A stretch of 64,000 nt of DNA from Candidatus Eremiobacterota bacterium (GTDB lineage Bacteria > Vulcanimicrobiota > CADAWZ01 > Ess09-12), in the NCBI GenBank assembly GCA_031082125.1, contig JAVHLM010000003.1, positions 124,001 through 188,000 of the forward strand, written 5' to 3'. The notes below the pieces were generated by a model. It made no database searches and was not told the origin of the DNA. It saw only the letters and a program-made list of their open reading frames with translations. This document shows, piece by piece, positions 51,364 to 61,925 of this stretch. Positions within the stretch are counted from its first letter, which is position 1; every line of letters begins with the position of its first letter. The position numbers were made by a program, and so were the translations under genes.

Positions 51364-52917
51364 CTACTCTTCGCTTTTCTCTTTTGCCTTCTTGAGAGCA
51401 CCCTCTATGGCCAGGAATTTGTCATCCCTTGTCTGAGAAGCGGCATCTTGAGCTTTCTTGGGTGCATCTTCTCCCTTATCTGGCTGGACATCAAGCGAGA
51501 TGATCTTAGGTGCTTTCTTGACACCAGTAGGCAAACTCTCCGGTTTCGTAGGAGATTTCTGCTCGGGAGCAATATCTTCCTTCTTTTTGTCCACCGCGAG
51601 GCCAATGATCTTTTTATCCTTGCCCGCCGGGGGCTTATCGCCAGTTTCCGGCATCTGCGCCGCAAGCGATATCACCTTCTTGAGGGGCTTTTTCGGTGAT
51701 GGTGCCTCTGCCTCCTGTGCCGCAGCAGGTGTCGGGGCTCTTTCTTCACTTTCCTTTCTCCTGGGCAGCGCCTCGGTCTTCACCTTCTCAGGCTCAGGCT
51801 CCGGCTCTTTCTCCGGCGGCTTCTCGGCCGCTTTCTCAGGCTCAGGCTCCGGCTCTTTCTCTGGCGGCGTCTCTGATGCCGCTTCATCAACAGTGCCTGT
51901 ATCAGCTTTTTCTCTCTCTTCGTCAGCTTCGGTCTTCTCCTGATAAGCCTCTTCCTCTGCAATGGAGAGGGCGGGCGTGGGCTCACTGGGCGACTCTTCA
52001 GGAGGGGAAACCTTTTCCTGCAGGAGAGGGGAAGGCTCTCTTTCGGGTGCTGATGGCTCTGGAGGGCTTTCTTCCTCCTCCTGCACTACAGCAGCCTCCA
52101 CCGGCGGAGCTTTATCCTCCGCCTCACCTTTTGCTTTTGACGGAGCCTCACGCTTACCCTTGTCGCTCTTGAGAAAGACCGACCATGGCTTGTCTTCCTC
52201 TTTGGCCACATCGTCCTCAGTCTTGCTTTTCTTGAGAAGAGCCTTCCAGGGGTCATCTTCTTCTGCTTCTTCCTGGTGAGGCGGCGGCTCCTCTTCAACC
52301 CTGATCTTCCTTGTCGGTTTGCCCGCATGCCTCTCTTCCGGCTCCTGAGTGGCCTTCTGCATGAGATCCCTCCATCCGCCCTCACCGCCGGGAGGGGCCT
52401 CGGCACTCATCACTGCATGTTTCTCCTCTCCCTTCGCCTGAGGCAAAGGGGGCTCCAAAACAGCCGGTTCAGGTGCTGCATCAATATGCACCACACGTTT
52501 TGCGGGTTTATCACGGCGTTCTTCATGCACCACCGCCGGTTCACTTACTTCCTGGGCGAACTCTACCACTGCCGGCGGTTCCTGGGCACCATGCTCCACT
52601 TCCTTGGTGCGCGAGGAAGAGGCAAATTGCACACTTTCTTCCTTAAGCAGGGCTCTGAAGGGATCGTTCTCGCTGGATTCTTCCTCGACGACACTCACTG
52701 TTTCCGTCGCTTCCTCCGAGGAGGCGGCAAGTTTCTTCTTCTGGAACCAGTCAATGAGCTCCCACACCATCAGTACCACGAATATCCCAAGAAACAGCAT
52801 CATGAGCTGGAAATATTTCGTCTTGATACTTTCCTGAGGGAGAGCAGGCTGGGCACTCCATGCGGGAAGAATTGAGAGAAGAGAGAGGGACACTAGACAG
52901 AATAGTTTCCTTATCAT
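51364..52917 (-). CDS. Membrane-anchored disordered Pro/Glu-rich protein with repeated PW motif
   Basis: 517 residues from ATG 52915-52917 (GAGG 10 nt upstream). A cleavable-looking signal (MIRKLFCLVSLSLLSILPAW) is followed by one membrane helix at about 36-58 and then about 450 residues of disordered, Pro/Glu/Lys-rich sequence with no Cys. Four copies of a short hydrophobic motif appear in this tail: NDPFRALLK (84-92), GGWRDLMQK, DDPWKALLKK and DKPWSVFLKS (encoded between 52160 and 52670). The motif spacing suggests docking sites for a repetitive partner. Predicted topology places the long tail in the cytoplasm. It is first of a minus-strand operon with the PATAN-like and roadblock genes. 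Confidence 0.85.
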   Translation of the reverse strand: MIRKLFCLVSLSLLSILPAWSAQPALPQESIKTKYFQLMMLFLGIFVVLMVWELIDWFQKKKLAASSEEATETVSVVEEESSENDPFRALLKEESVQFASSSRTKEVEHGAQEPPAVVEFAQEVSEPAVVHEERRDKPAKRVVHIDAAPEPAVLEPPLPQAKGEEKHAVMSAEAPPGGEGGWRDLMQKATQEPEERHAGKPTRKIRVEEEPPPHQEEAEEDDPWKALLKKSKTEDDVAKEEDKPWSVFLKSDKGKREAPSKAKGEAEDKAPPVEAAVVQEEEESPPEPSAPEREPSPLLQEKVSPPEESPSEPTPALSIAEEEAYQEKTEADEEREKADTGTVDEAASETPPEKEPEPEPEKAAEKPPEKEPEPEPEKVKTEALPRRKESEERAPTPAAAQEAEAPSPKKPLKKVISLAAQMPETGDKPPAGKDKKIIGLAVDKKKEDIAPEQKSPTKPESLPTGVKKAPKIISLDVQPDKGEDAPKKAQDAASQTRDDKFLAIEGALKKAKEKSEE

Positions 52918-53036
52918 ATCTTTAAGCCTCGTACCAGTATTATTTTGCGTTCTCAAGCCATTCTTAAGGATTTCACCTGAACGCTGAAGATCACAATTTT
53001 AAAACTCCCTTTCCTGCACGGAAGAACGTGGATCTC

Positions 53037-56000
53037 TCAATCCTCTGAATAAGCCGAGAAGGGAATGACCTTCCCTTCAGAATCGGAGAGAATCTGCGAA
53101 AGCTCATTTATCTTCTCTGACACATCCTTGTATCTGATATCGATAGCATAGCACTCCTGGAACATGCCAAGAGCATCCTCAATGGTGCCCATCTCCTGGT
53201 AGGTGAGCCCCAGGTTGTACCGGATCTCCTGGAGATCCTCATCAGAGAAATCAAGATCCAGGGCTCTCTGGAACTGCTTGATGGCAAGCCTTGTAAAGCC
53301 CTCTTTCTTGAAGGCCTTGCCAAGAAGGGTATGGGCCTCAAGTATATGGGCATGATCCTTTGAGGCCTTCTGGTATTCCATGATTGCCTCTTCCATAAAG
53401 CCCATTTCCTCGTAAAAAAGCCCCAGATTTATGTGGGCCATAGCCTCATCATTGCCGACCTGCACCGCTTTCTTATATTCTTCAACGATTCTGGACATGA
53501 GACCTTTTGAGACCACCTGCTTGGCAAAATTCACGGCAAGCTCAAGGGCTCCATGCTTGGCATGAATAATAGCGAGCCTCGTCATTCCCTCGTAATGACC
53601 GGGTTCCGCCTCTACGATCTTCTCATAAAGGGGCTTGGCTTCCTCAAGGAAGCCGTTGGAAAAGAGGGCTTCAGCCATTCTGAAGATGAAATCCAGGCTC
53701 TCAGGCTTCCACTCCTGGATCTGCTGAAAGAGCCCCAGGGCCTGGGCAAGCTCCCTCTGCTTGAGATGGAGCTCAATCATTCCGAAGTAGACCTCAATGA
53801 CTTCCTGGGTGCTCTGGGCGTTGAGATGAATAGAAGCGATCCGCTCTTTTACCCTCAGCGCCTGGGAGATATTCCCGAGATCCTCGTACTGGTAGGCCAT
53901 AAAGCCGAGGATTTCCAAGGCTTTGCCCCAGTCATCCTTCCGCTCATACATCTTCTCAATCTGCTCCTGAAGGCAGAGCGCTCCCTCCATCACTCCCTCG
54001 TGGAAGAGCTCGCTCACCATCCTCTCAAAGCTCTTTATCCCCTCATCGGCAAGACCTTCCTTGAAATATACCTCCTCCACCATGGTGAAGATTTCCCGTT
54101 CGCGGTCGAAATCGCCCTGACGGATCAGCTCCTTTATTATCTCGCTGTATTGGCTGAGGGCATTCTGGACCTGGTTGTCACGGTAGAAAAGACTGGCAAT
54201 CTTCTCCCGGTAGTCCCAGTAAAGGCTCATGTTGCTCTGAGCCTTCACCAGTTCGGCCATCTTCAGATTCAGCTCGATCACCTTGGAGATCTCACCCTTG
54301 TCAAGATAGAGCTGTACCAGTTCCTCCAGAAGTTTCTGGGCTTCTTCAAGATGATTCTGCTCAAGAAAAATCTGGCTCAGGTTCTGGCGAAGCTCAAGGT
54401 TGAAAGGCTGAAGGGCGATGATTTCCCTCACCACCTCCTGAGCCTTTTCCACCTCGTTCTCTTTCAGATAGTTCACCATCAGATACTTGTAATGGTCCGT
54501 TGCTTCCTCAAAGCGGATCTGCTTGACAAGAATGTCTATGAGGTTCTGGCGGAACGTGATATTTTCGGGCTCAATCTCCAGTATCTCATTGAGAATCAGG
54601 GTGGCGGGGATGTCAAGAGACTTGGCAAGATAAAGCTGTGCCAGTTTTGAATACTGCACAAGCGCCTCTCTCACGTTCACACGCTTGTAGAGGGCGCCAA
54701 GGCTCCTGTGGGCTATCATGTTCTCAGGCGAGAGATCAAGAATCCTGTTGCACATCCTGATTGCTTCTTCCAGCATCTCCATGCGCAGATATATGTTGAA
54801 AACCACCAGATAGCCGTTAATTGCCTTCTCTATGTGTCCTCGGGCCGCCTGCACCTCGCAGAGCCTCTCCCTCAGCTCAATGTTGTCAGGCACAAAAGCG
54901 AGTATCTTCCGGTAGATATTTTCCACTTCCCTGTAGTCGGCCTTGCCGAAAAGCATCTCACTGATTTTCTTGGTCTCATCAAGCGCCTGCTCAAGATCGC
55001 CCTCTTCCAGGCACTTCTCAAGAAGGATCTTGCGCACATCGGTATTAGTAGGCTCTAGCTCAAGGATTTTCTGATAGGTTTCATAAGCAACGTGCCATTC
55101 ATCCATTTTGACATGGATGTCGGCTTTTGCAAAGAGGGCCTGCTTGTATCCCGGGGTGTTGCGCAGTATGTTCTCCAGGATTTTAAGAGCGCTGTCAAAA
55201 TTGCCGTTTTCTTTTTCCTTGATGGCCTCCTGGTAGTAAAGATCGACCTGATCGGGAAACTTTACCACCAGCTCCTTGTTCAACGAGTTGGCTTTTTCCT
55301 CATCGCCGCGCTCCCGAAGTATTTTCACCACGTGGAGGTACTGGTCAAGGGCTACCTGGTGCTGACCCTGCCGGTAATAGATCTCCCCCAGGATTTCGTT
55401 CGCCTTGAGGTTATTGGGATCAATGTCAAGCATCTTCTGGCATACCGAAAGGCCTTCGACAAGCATCCCCTTCTCCAGGTAAGTCGAGGCAAGGGAGAGA
55501 AACTCGGGTATGGCCTCTTCTGAATTGCCATCGTTGAGGAGGAGGCCTATGAGCTTATGGCGGGCCGTGAGGTTGCCGGGATCCATCTTCAGGATCTGCC
55601 GGTAGATATCTATAAGCTTTTTCCGCACCTCTACATTGTCGGGATCAATATCATTGAGCCTTTCATAGAGACCTACCACCTTGTCGAGCAGCCCCTCCTC
55701 GGTATATATCTGGGCAAGCTTCTTGATGCACTCAACGGCCTTTTCCACCGAGCCCTTCTGGGCATAGATCTCGCTGAGTCTCTGGAGGACTTCCTTGTTG
55801 CGGGGCTCAAAATTGAGGATCCTTTCAAAGGCTCTTATGGTGTCAACGAGCTGGTTGTTCTTCATATAGAGCTCGCCGGCGTTCCTGAACCATACAATGG
55901 TTCCCTGGGGGGTTCTCCCTCCCCTGATGTAGATCTCGCCGAGCATCTCGTAAGCATAGGCGGCATCGGCGGGAGCAAGCCTGACTACCTCCTGGAACTC

Positions 56001-56522
56001 CCCCACTGCCTCCTTGTCCATGCCTTTTTTCATGTACGCCTGGCCAAGAGCCATATGGACCTTTGCGTCCTGCGGTGACAATTCATAGCAGGCCCTCAAA
56101 TACTGGATTGAATCATCAAGATGCCCTTTAGTCTGAAGAATCATGCCCATCTGGTAAAAAATCTCGCCCTTGATATTATTGACCAGATCCTTGAGCTGCT
56201 CGCCGGAGCCGCCGCGCTGCCCCATCAAAAAGCTCTTCTTGGCTGCCTGGCCCTCAAGGCCGATGATTTCCTGGTACACCGTGAGGGCATCATCAAGGGC
56301 ACCCCGTTCCTGACATGCTCTTGCCCAGTTCAGGTATTCCTGGACCGCTATGTCAAATTCACCCTTTTTCATGAAGATGTTTACAATATTCCGGCGCACG
56401 TTGCTGTTCTGAGGCTCAAACTGGAGGGCCCTCTGGTACATATCGACGGCCTCGTCCAGCTTGCCCTGGGTGGCAAGCGTATCGCCCTGCTTGACAAACA
56501 TCTCGAATTCTTTACTTGACAT
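53037..56522 (-). CDS. Giant TPR protein, 1161 aa
   Basis: Almost the entire protein is tandem TPRs of 34 residues (about 30 repeats), many perfect (for example HVAYETYQKILELEPTNTDV). Several longer loops are spaced along it, and the C-terminus lacks a tail. No signal or membrane segment. GGGGAGGTTAGT precedes the ATG 56520-56522. Paired with the even larger TPR protein 51 nt upstream, and probably in the same unit. Likely a rod-like scaffold; partner unknown. Confidence 0.9.
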   Translation of the reverse strand: MSSKEFEMFVKQGDTLATQGKLDEAVDMYQRALQFEPQNSNVRRNIVNIFMKKGEFDIAVQEYLNWARACQERGALDDALTVYQEIIGLEGQAAKKSFLMGQRGGSGEQLKDLVNNIKGEIFYQMGMILQTKGHLDDSIQYLRACYELSPQDAKVHMALGQAYMKKGMDKEAVGEFQEVVRLAPADAAYAYEMLGEIYIRGGRTPQGTIVWFRNAGELYMKNNQLVDTIRAFERILNFEPRNKEVLQRLSEIYAQKGSVEKAVECIKKLAQIYTEEGLLDKVVGLYERLNDIDPDNVEVRKKLIDIYRQILKMDPGNLTARHKLIGLLLNDGNSEEAIPEFLSLASTYLEKGMLVEGLSVCQKMLDIDPNNLKANEILGEIYYRQGQHQVALDQYLHVVKILRERGDEEKANSLNKELVVKFPDQVDLYYQEAIKEKENGNFDSALKILENILRNTPGYKQALFAKADIHVKMDEWHVAYETYQKILELEPTNTDVRKILLEKCLEEGDLEQALDETKKISEMLFGKADYREVENIYRKILAFVPDNIELRERLCEVQAARGHIEKAINGYLVVFNIYLRMEMLEEAIRMCNRILDLSPENMIAHRSLGALYKRVNVREALVQYSKLAQLYLAKSLDIPATLILNEILEIEPENITFRQNLIDILVKQIRFEEATDHYKYLMVNYLKENEVEKAQEVVREIIALQPFNLELRQNLSQIFLEQNHLEEAQKLLEELVQLYLDKGEISKVIELNLKMAELVKAQSNMSLYWDYREKIASLFYRDNQVQNALSQYSEIIKELIRQGDFDREREIFTMVEEVYFKEGLADEGIKSFERMVSELFHEGVMEGALCLQEQIEKMYERKDDWGKALEILGFMAYQYEDLGNISQALRVKERIASIHLNAQSTQEVIEVYFGMIELHLKQRELAQALGLFQQIQEWKPESLDFIFRMAEALFSNGFLEEAKPLYEKIVEAEPGHYEGMTRLAIIHAKHGALELAVNFAKQVVSKGLMSRIVEEYKKAVQVGNDEAMAHINLGLFYEEMGFMEEAIMEYQKASKDHAHILEAHTLLGKAFKKEGFTRLAIKQFQRALDLDFSDEDLQEIRYNLGLTYQEMGTIEDALGMFQECYAIDIRYKDVSEKINELSQILSDSEGKVIPFSAYSED

Positions 56523-56573
56523 ACTAACCTCCCCGCAGCTCGTTCAATAGTCTCCCTTTTCCATCAGAGCCCG

Positions 56574-59500
56574 CTATCCAGGCTCACGGGGTATAAGACG
56601 CGTGACCTTGGAGGGAGCTGACTGCTGCTGCTCCTTGAGATGCTTGATTTTCTGGGCCACATCCTTATAGGTGATATCCACCTTGAAGATATCCTGATAT
56701 ATTGCGAGGGCATCCTGGATTTTATTGGTGCTCTCCAGCAGTATACCGAGGTTGTAGCGGAGCTCCAGCTTGTCCTCATCGCTGAATTTCGGCTCTTCTA
56801 TGGCCTTTTTCAATGTCTTGATGGCAATGGGCTGCATGCCCGGCTTCATCGCGAAGCAGAGGGCCAGCATGTTTGAAGACTGCAGGTTGTACTCGTCGGC
56901 TCTCTTCGTTTTCTGGAACTGCTCTATGGCGTCATCAAGGCGCTTCAGTTCCTTGTAGATAATGCCGAGATAAAACCTTGACTGCACGTCATCCTTGTTT
57001 TCCTCCACTTTTTTCCGGTAGCTATCAACGATTTCCTGCCTGAACTGCTCATTGCTCGCATCAAGGGCAATCAGCTTGTCCAGGACCCGCATGGCATCTT
57101 CAGGCTTCCCCTCACGGAGCAGCACCTCGACATACTTCTTGGTATTTTCCTTATGGCCCGGATCCATGTCAAAAACTCTCGAGAGCTCCTGAAGCGCTTC
57201 CTTCACATTCCCCTTCTTTTCCAGCAGTATTATGGCGAGCTGGTGACGGGTGTCGGTATTCCTCTCGTCGATCTGCAGGGCTTTTTTATAGGTTTTGATG
57301 GCTTCATCCCAGTTCTCCATGGTGGTAAGATTCTTGGCGATGGTGAGGACCTCTTTGAGAGCTTTTTCCGAGTTGTCGCTCATCATGTAGAAATGGGCGA
57401 GCCTCTCTCTCAATGCGAGATTATAGGGATCGGCCGCAACGAGCTTCTGGTAGAGATCGACGGCCTGTTCAACTTTTTTCTCCTTGAAATAGACGTCTGC
57501 AAGAATCTGTGACTCATGCATAGCCTTTTCCACCATATTCTTTTCAAGGTACAGGTTGATGAGCTGGTGACGGGCATCATGATGATCTGGCTTTGCCTTG
57601 ACTACTTCCTCCAGGATGGGGAGCGCATGTTCCTTCTCGCCGGACTCTATGAAAAGTGCCGCGATGGAATACTGCGTTTCAAGGGTCTTGGACTCATCGC
57701 CCATTTTCTTGTACAACGACACAAGCTGCTGATGGGCGTCTACACTTCCCGGCTGAAGCATGACTATCTTCTGCAGGCAGTAGGAAGCATTCTCAATCTG
57801 CTCAAGATCCTTGTAACGCTCCGCAAGAGTTGAATATTCCTTCACCGCCTCCTCCACGGTACCGGCCCGTTCATAGGCCTCGGCAAGCTTGAGCTGCACA
57901 TCAATACCATTGGTAAGATCAAATATCTTCCTGAGCAGATGAACGGATTTCGCCGAGTCCACATTCTCCATGGCGAGCTGGGCAAGCACGTTCAGATGAT
58001 AAAGGGCGGCTTTTTCTGTCTTCTGCTCCAGGTAGATGTCTATAATCTCCTCACGGGCATCTACATTGTCCTTGTTAAGGGCGAGCACTGCCTGGAAATA
58101 TTCAATTGAAAGGGGAGTCTCCTTTCTTTCCTTGAAAGTTCTCGCAATGGAGAGCAGCACCGACTCGGCTCTTTCTGTCTTCTGCTGCCAGAGATTTATC
58201 GTGGCCAGCTTCTGAAGGTAGTCAATCCTCTGGGGATCCTTCTGGCATAATATCTCGTACTGCTCAAGCGCCTCATCGGTAAGGCCGCAGTTATAATAAA
58301 GATCTGCAAGCTCCGTTCTGAGGTCAATGTTCCCGGGGTAATCGGCAAGAATCTTCTGGTAAGTCTCGATTGCGGCAGAATAGTCACCGGCTTCCAGAAT
58401 ATCCCTCAACTTCAATATCATCTCTTCAAGTTTTGACATCTTCGGCTCCTGTACTTCCTGGAAAGGCACCGTGATGCCGGTAATAAGCCCCGGGCCCACC
58501 TTCTCTCCAATTGCCTCCTCAACCTGGGCAAAAGGAGGGATGTCGGTGGGAACATGCCATTCACCGGCGGCAGCGCCTGTCTCAAGGGCAGTCTCCACGC
58601 CGGAAAACTCTCCCAGCGGCTGATCTGACGGGAAGAGCATATCTTCCTGCGCAGGCGATGCCATTGCGGCACCAGGCAGTCCCCCCAGTTCACCGCCGGG
58701 TACCTCAAATGCGCTTTGCTCTGGGCTCAGGAAGCTGTCCTGGGGGAACCCCTCAAGGGGAGCATCCCAGAAGGAGATGGGCTCCTCAACAGACTGGCCT
58801 TGACCGGGGCTCCCGAAGAGAGGGCTACTCCCCTCTCCGAAGCCTACCCCTTCATTGTCTGAAGAAAAACCAAGGGAGTTCCTCATTGCCGAGTCCCCTG
58901 AAGGGACATCGTAGGTCATCTCAAGAGGCGCAGCGCCGAAAGGTTCTTCACCGAAAGGCATCTCAAAGGCCGAGCCCGGCATGGAGATGTCAATTATCGG
59001 ATCCTTGGAGAAGGGGCTCACCTCATCAAGCCTTCTTGTGTCCATTACCTTTTCAATGGAGGAATCCTGCGATGCCGGCTGCCACGAGGGAGTGGCAGGG
59101 CCCGGCGCCAGTGGCTGCGAAGGCTCTCCAAAGGTATCACCGGGGAAGGTGATTTCCATGTCGCCCATGGGGGGAAGACCGAACATGTCATCTGCAGCAG
59201 AAGGAGCCTGAGGCGCTAAGGGCTGAGAAGGCGAAAGGGGCACAGTGGAAAAATCCTCAAGCGTGGAGGAAAAAGGGGTCTCATCAAGGCCCGTTGACAG
59301 AGGAGCATCATCACCAAAGTCAAAAAAGCCCATTGACTCTTCCTGGGGAGCTTCCTCGTACGCGGTCGCCTCAAAGCCCTCCATGCCAAAATCACCGGGA
59401 GACGAATCCATTGGCGGGGCTATTTCCATTCTTGGCGGGCCCTTCTGGGGAATTACCTCTTCCCATTCATCCTCAAGGCTCTGTGGAGCCCTTTCCACTC

Positions 59501-61889
59501 CTTTCTCCTTACGCGGCATTATTTCCTGAGCCTCAGGTCTCATAAGAGGCTTTTTCGCACCGGGAGGAGAAAGTGTGGGCTTCCCACCGCCCGCCTTGGA
59601 GCGCAGCTGAGGCCTTCCCGGCTCATTCTCCTCTTCACCGCCTTCACCGCTCAGGCGCGGCTTGAAAAGTGAAGTCTTCTCCCTTGAGACAAGGCCTTTC
59701 TTTTTCTGTGCACCCAGTCCTCCCTTGGGGATCAATCCTTCTTTGGACCTGGCGGCTTCCTTACGGGAAAACATCGAGCTCTTCCCTGAGAGAAGACTCT
59801 CGTCAAAATCCTCCTCGTCGGTAAGGGGTTCCATCACTTTTTCAGGACGGGGCTGCATGAGCTCGGAGGAGACTTTGAATTCCTGCTCCTCGACCCTTCT
59901 GGGCATTGCCTGTCCAGGAGTCCTTGCCGCCACCTGGGGCTCCCTTGCGGGAGGCTTCTGTGGTCTGGGAGGCGGTTCTGGGGACGGTGTATCAAAAAAG
60001 GTGGAACTGGCTGGCGCGGGGCCGGGAGGCGAAGGCTGTGGCACATCAAAAAAAGGCGAATTCATCACGGGAGCTGCCGGGGCGCTTTTGGACGGAACAT
60101 CGAAGAAGGGTGATTCCTGGACTGATGCCGTCACTGAGGGCATGTCAAAATATGAGGGCTCTTTTGCCTGAGGCGCCGGTGAAGGTACCGGCATATCAAA
60201 GGGAGAGCTCATTGACGGTGGCGGGGCTGAAAGAGGCGATACCTCAAAAAAAGGCGAATCCTGCGGGGCCTTTCCCATGGAAGGAGTATCGAAAAGAGAT
60301 GCCTCCTTTGCAGGGGCGCCGAAATCCTGAGTGCCAAATCCCGGAGCGTCAAAGAGAGATCCTCCCTTCGGTGCTGTATCCAGCTGAGGCATTTCCAGAG
60401 AGGGGGGCTCAAAAAGCGATGCACTCGGCTGTGCTCCCGCCATCGGTGCTGAGGGCATTTCAAGAGGAGGCGGCTCAAAAAAAGGAGTGTCCAGAGAAGG
60501 TACCTCAAGGGAAGGCACCTCAAAGGAAGGCGCATCAAGGGAAGGCACGTCAAAGCCCCCCAGATCAGGCACTTCAAGCGAGGGGATCTCCAATGAGGGC
60601 CCATCAAGCGAAGGAATCTCCATCGAATGGGTATCAAAAGAGGGCAGCGGAGGCGCTTCCATTCTGGGCGGAGGAGGAGCTGCCTGTACAGGGGCAATTG
60701 GCTCGGGCTTAGGAGATTCCGGGGCTGGTTTCGGCTGAAACTGGGGCTTTTCCGGCGGCGGCGGAACCAGTTCCGGCATCTCAGCGGCAACGGGTGGCTC
60801 AGCCATGGTGGGTCCCAGTTCCGGAATGGGGGCGACCCTGGGCTGATATGATGAAATCGGCTCGTCTTCCTCGTCGCCTACGAGGGGGGCGCCAAGATTA
60901 GTCAATTCCCTGCAGGCCGTCGGATTCGTCGGATCAAGGGTAAGGACCCTCTGATAAATCCTTATTGCTTTCTCCGTCTCATCAATAGACTGGTATATAT
61001 GGGCTGCCGAGAGGTAATTCTTGATTGATTCAATATGGTTGCCCTGGGCCTGGTGCAGCTCACCAAGCTTTTCCTTTGCCTTTACCTCCTGGGGGTTGAT
61101 GGAGAGTATCTTGTTGAAGGCAAGAATGGCATCCCTGAACTGGCCCTTGAGCTGGCAGACATTCCCGAGGGCCATAAGGGCTTCCACGTTGTTGAGATCA
61201 AGGCGCAGCACGGCCCTGTATTCTGCCTCGGCCTCATTGAATCGGTTGAGGTTCACGTAGATATTGCCGAGGGTAAGGAGGAGCTGCTCATCATCGGAAA
61301 CGATTACCTTCATTCTGCGGAAGGCTTCTGCCGCTTTTTCCAGATTGTTCTTCTGAAGGTAGGCATTAGCAATTTTCCTGTACTGGGAGGCCGCTTCCTG
61401 GATATGGCCATGGGTCATATACATCTCGGCGAGCTCAAGGCCGATGTCCAGATTGTTGGGAGCATATTCCTGGGCGTTCTGGAGCAGCATGATCGACTGA
61501 TCACTCAGCCCCAGCTCTACATAAAGGCGGGCCAGCTGCAGGGACTGCTTTACCACCTCTGCAATATTGCCCTTCTTCTTGTGGATCATGATGATCTTAA
61601 GGCGCGCCTTGTCATTTTCCGGCTGGATCATCTGGATCAGCTGGGCAAATTCAACGGCCTGGTCAAGATCGCCCTTTGCCTCGAGAATGTCCATGAGCTG
61701 AAAATACTGGTTTACCACATTGGAAATAAGGCCCCTTATTGAATAGATCCTCGCTATCTTATAGCATGCCTCCTCGTTCTGAGGATCCCTCTGAAGGATC
61801 TTGATAAACTTCTCCTGGGCCTGATCCCATTCTGACTGCTCAAATAAAGTATCTGCTTCTCTTAGGAGCGCCTGTAATTCATCGGACAC
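56574..61889 (-). CDS. Giant TPR protein with large disordered motif-rich insert, 1771 aa
   Basis: TPRs at about 1-340 and about 1190-1750; between them an 850-residue disordered region rich in Pro, Ser, Ala, Phe, Glu. The centre of that insert (about 405-640) holds repeats of two motifs: S-L-E-V-P / S-L-D-x-P and at least nine copies of S-x-F-[DE]-x-P (for example SLFDTPS, SPFFDVPS, STFFDTPS). The rest includes acidic and Gly/Ser-rich stretches. No signal or membrane helix. Start is GTG at 61887-61889 (AGGAG close upstream). A good promoter lies at 61926-61954. Reads as a scaffold with linear docking motifs. Confidence 0.9.
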   Translation of the reverse strand: MSDELQALLREADTLFEQSEWDQAQEKFIKILQRDPQNEEACYKIARIYSIRGLISNVVNQYFQLMDILEAKGDLDQAVEFAQLIQMIQPENDKARLKIIMIHKKKGNIAEVVKQSLQLARLYVELGLSDQSIMLLQNAQEYAPNNLDIGLELAEMYMTHGHIQEAASQYRKIANAYLQKNNLEKAAEAFRRMKVIVSDDEQLLLTLGNIYVNLNRFNEAEAEYRAVLRLDLNNVEALMALGNVCQLKGQFRDAILAFNKILSINPQEVKAKEKLGELHQAQGNHIESIKNYLSAAHIYQSIDETEKAIRIYQRVLTLDPTNPTACRELTNLGAPLVGDEEDEPISSYQPRVAPIPELGPTMAEPPVAAEMPELVPPPPEKPQFQPKPAPESPKPEPIAPVQAAPPPPRMEAPPLPSFDTHSMEIPSLDGPSLEIPSLEVPDLGGFDVPSLDAPSFEVPSLEVPSLDTPFFEPPPLEMPSAPMAGAQPSASLFEPPSLEMPQLDTAPKGGSLFDAPGFGTQDFGAPAKEASLFDTPSMGKAPQDSPFFEVSPLSAPPPSMSSPFDMPVPSPAPQAKEPSYFDMPSVTASVQESPFFDVPSKSAPAAPVMNSPFFDVPQPSPPGPAPASSTFFDTPSPEPPPRPQKPPAREPQVAARTPGQAMPRRVEEQEFKVSSELMQPRPEKVMEPLTDEEDFDESLLSGKSSMFSRKEAARSKEGLIPKGGLGAQKKKGLVSREKTSLFKPRLSGEGGEEENEPGRPQLRSKAGGGKPTLSPPGAKKPLMRPEAQEIMPRKEKGVERAPQSLEDEWEEVIPQKGPPRMEIAPPMDSSPGDFGMEGFEATAYEEAPQEESMGFFDFGDDAPLSTGLDETPFSSTLEDFSTVPLSPSQPLAPQAPSAADDMFGLPPMGDMEITFPGDTFGEPSQPLAPGPATPSWQPASQDSSIEKVMDTRRLDEVSPFSKDPIIDISMPGSAFEMPFGEEPFGAAPLEMTYDVPSGDSAMRNSLGFSSDNEGVGFGEGSSPLFGSPGQGQSVEEPISFWDAPLEGFPQDSFLSPEQSAFEVPGGELGGLPGAAMASPAQEDMLFPSDQPLGEFSGVETALETGAAAGEWHVPTDIPPFAQVEEAIGEKVGPGLITGITVPFQEVQEPKMSKLEEMILKLRDILEAGDYSAAIETYQKILADYPGNIDLRTELADLYYNCGLTDEALEQYEILCQKDPQRIDYLQKLATINLWQQKTERAESVLLSIARTFKERKETPLSIEYFQAVLALNKDNVDAREEIIDIYLEQKTEKAALYHLNVLAQLAMENVDSAKSVHLLRKIFDLTNGIDVQLKLAEAYERAGTVEEAVKEYSTLAERYKDLEQIENASYCLQKIVMLQPGSVDAHQQLVSLYKKMGDESKTLETQYSIAALFIESGEKEHALPILEEVVKAKPDHHDARHQLINLYLEKNMVEKAMHESQILADVYFKEKKVEQAVDLYQKLVAADPYNLALRERLAHFYMMSDNSEKALKEVLTIAKNLTTMENWDEAIKTYKKALQIDERNTDTRHQLAIILLEKKGNVKEALQELSRVFDMDPGHKENTKKYVEVLLREGKPEDAMRVLDKLIALDASNEQFRQEIVDSYRKKVEENKDDVQSRFYLGIIYKELKRLDDAIEQFQKTKRADEYNLQSSNMLALCFAMKPGMQPIAIKTLKKAIEEPKFSDEDKLELRYNLGILLESTNKIQDALAIYQDIFKVDITYKDVAQKIKHLKEQQQSAPSKVTRLIPREPG

Positions 61890-61925
61890 TTCTCCTGCAC
61901 CACCTTACAAGTTCTATTCTGACTT

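Noticed and set aside
53553-54650. 365-aa plus-strand open frame
   Set aside because: It lies wholly opposite the TPR gene at 53037-56522 and has no recognisable domain or ribosome site.
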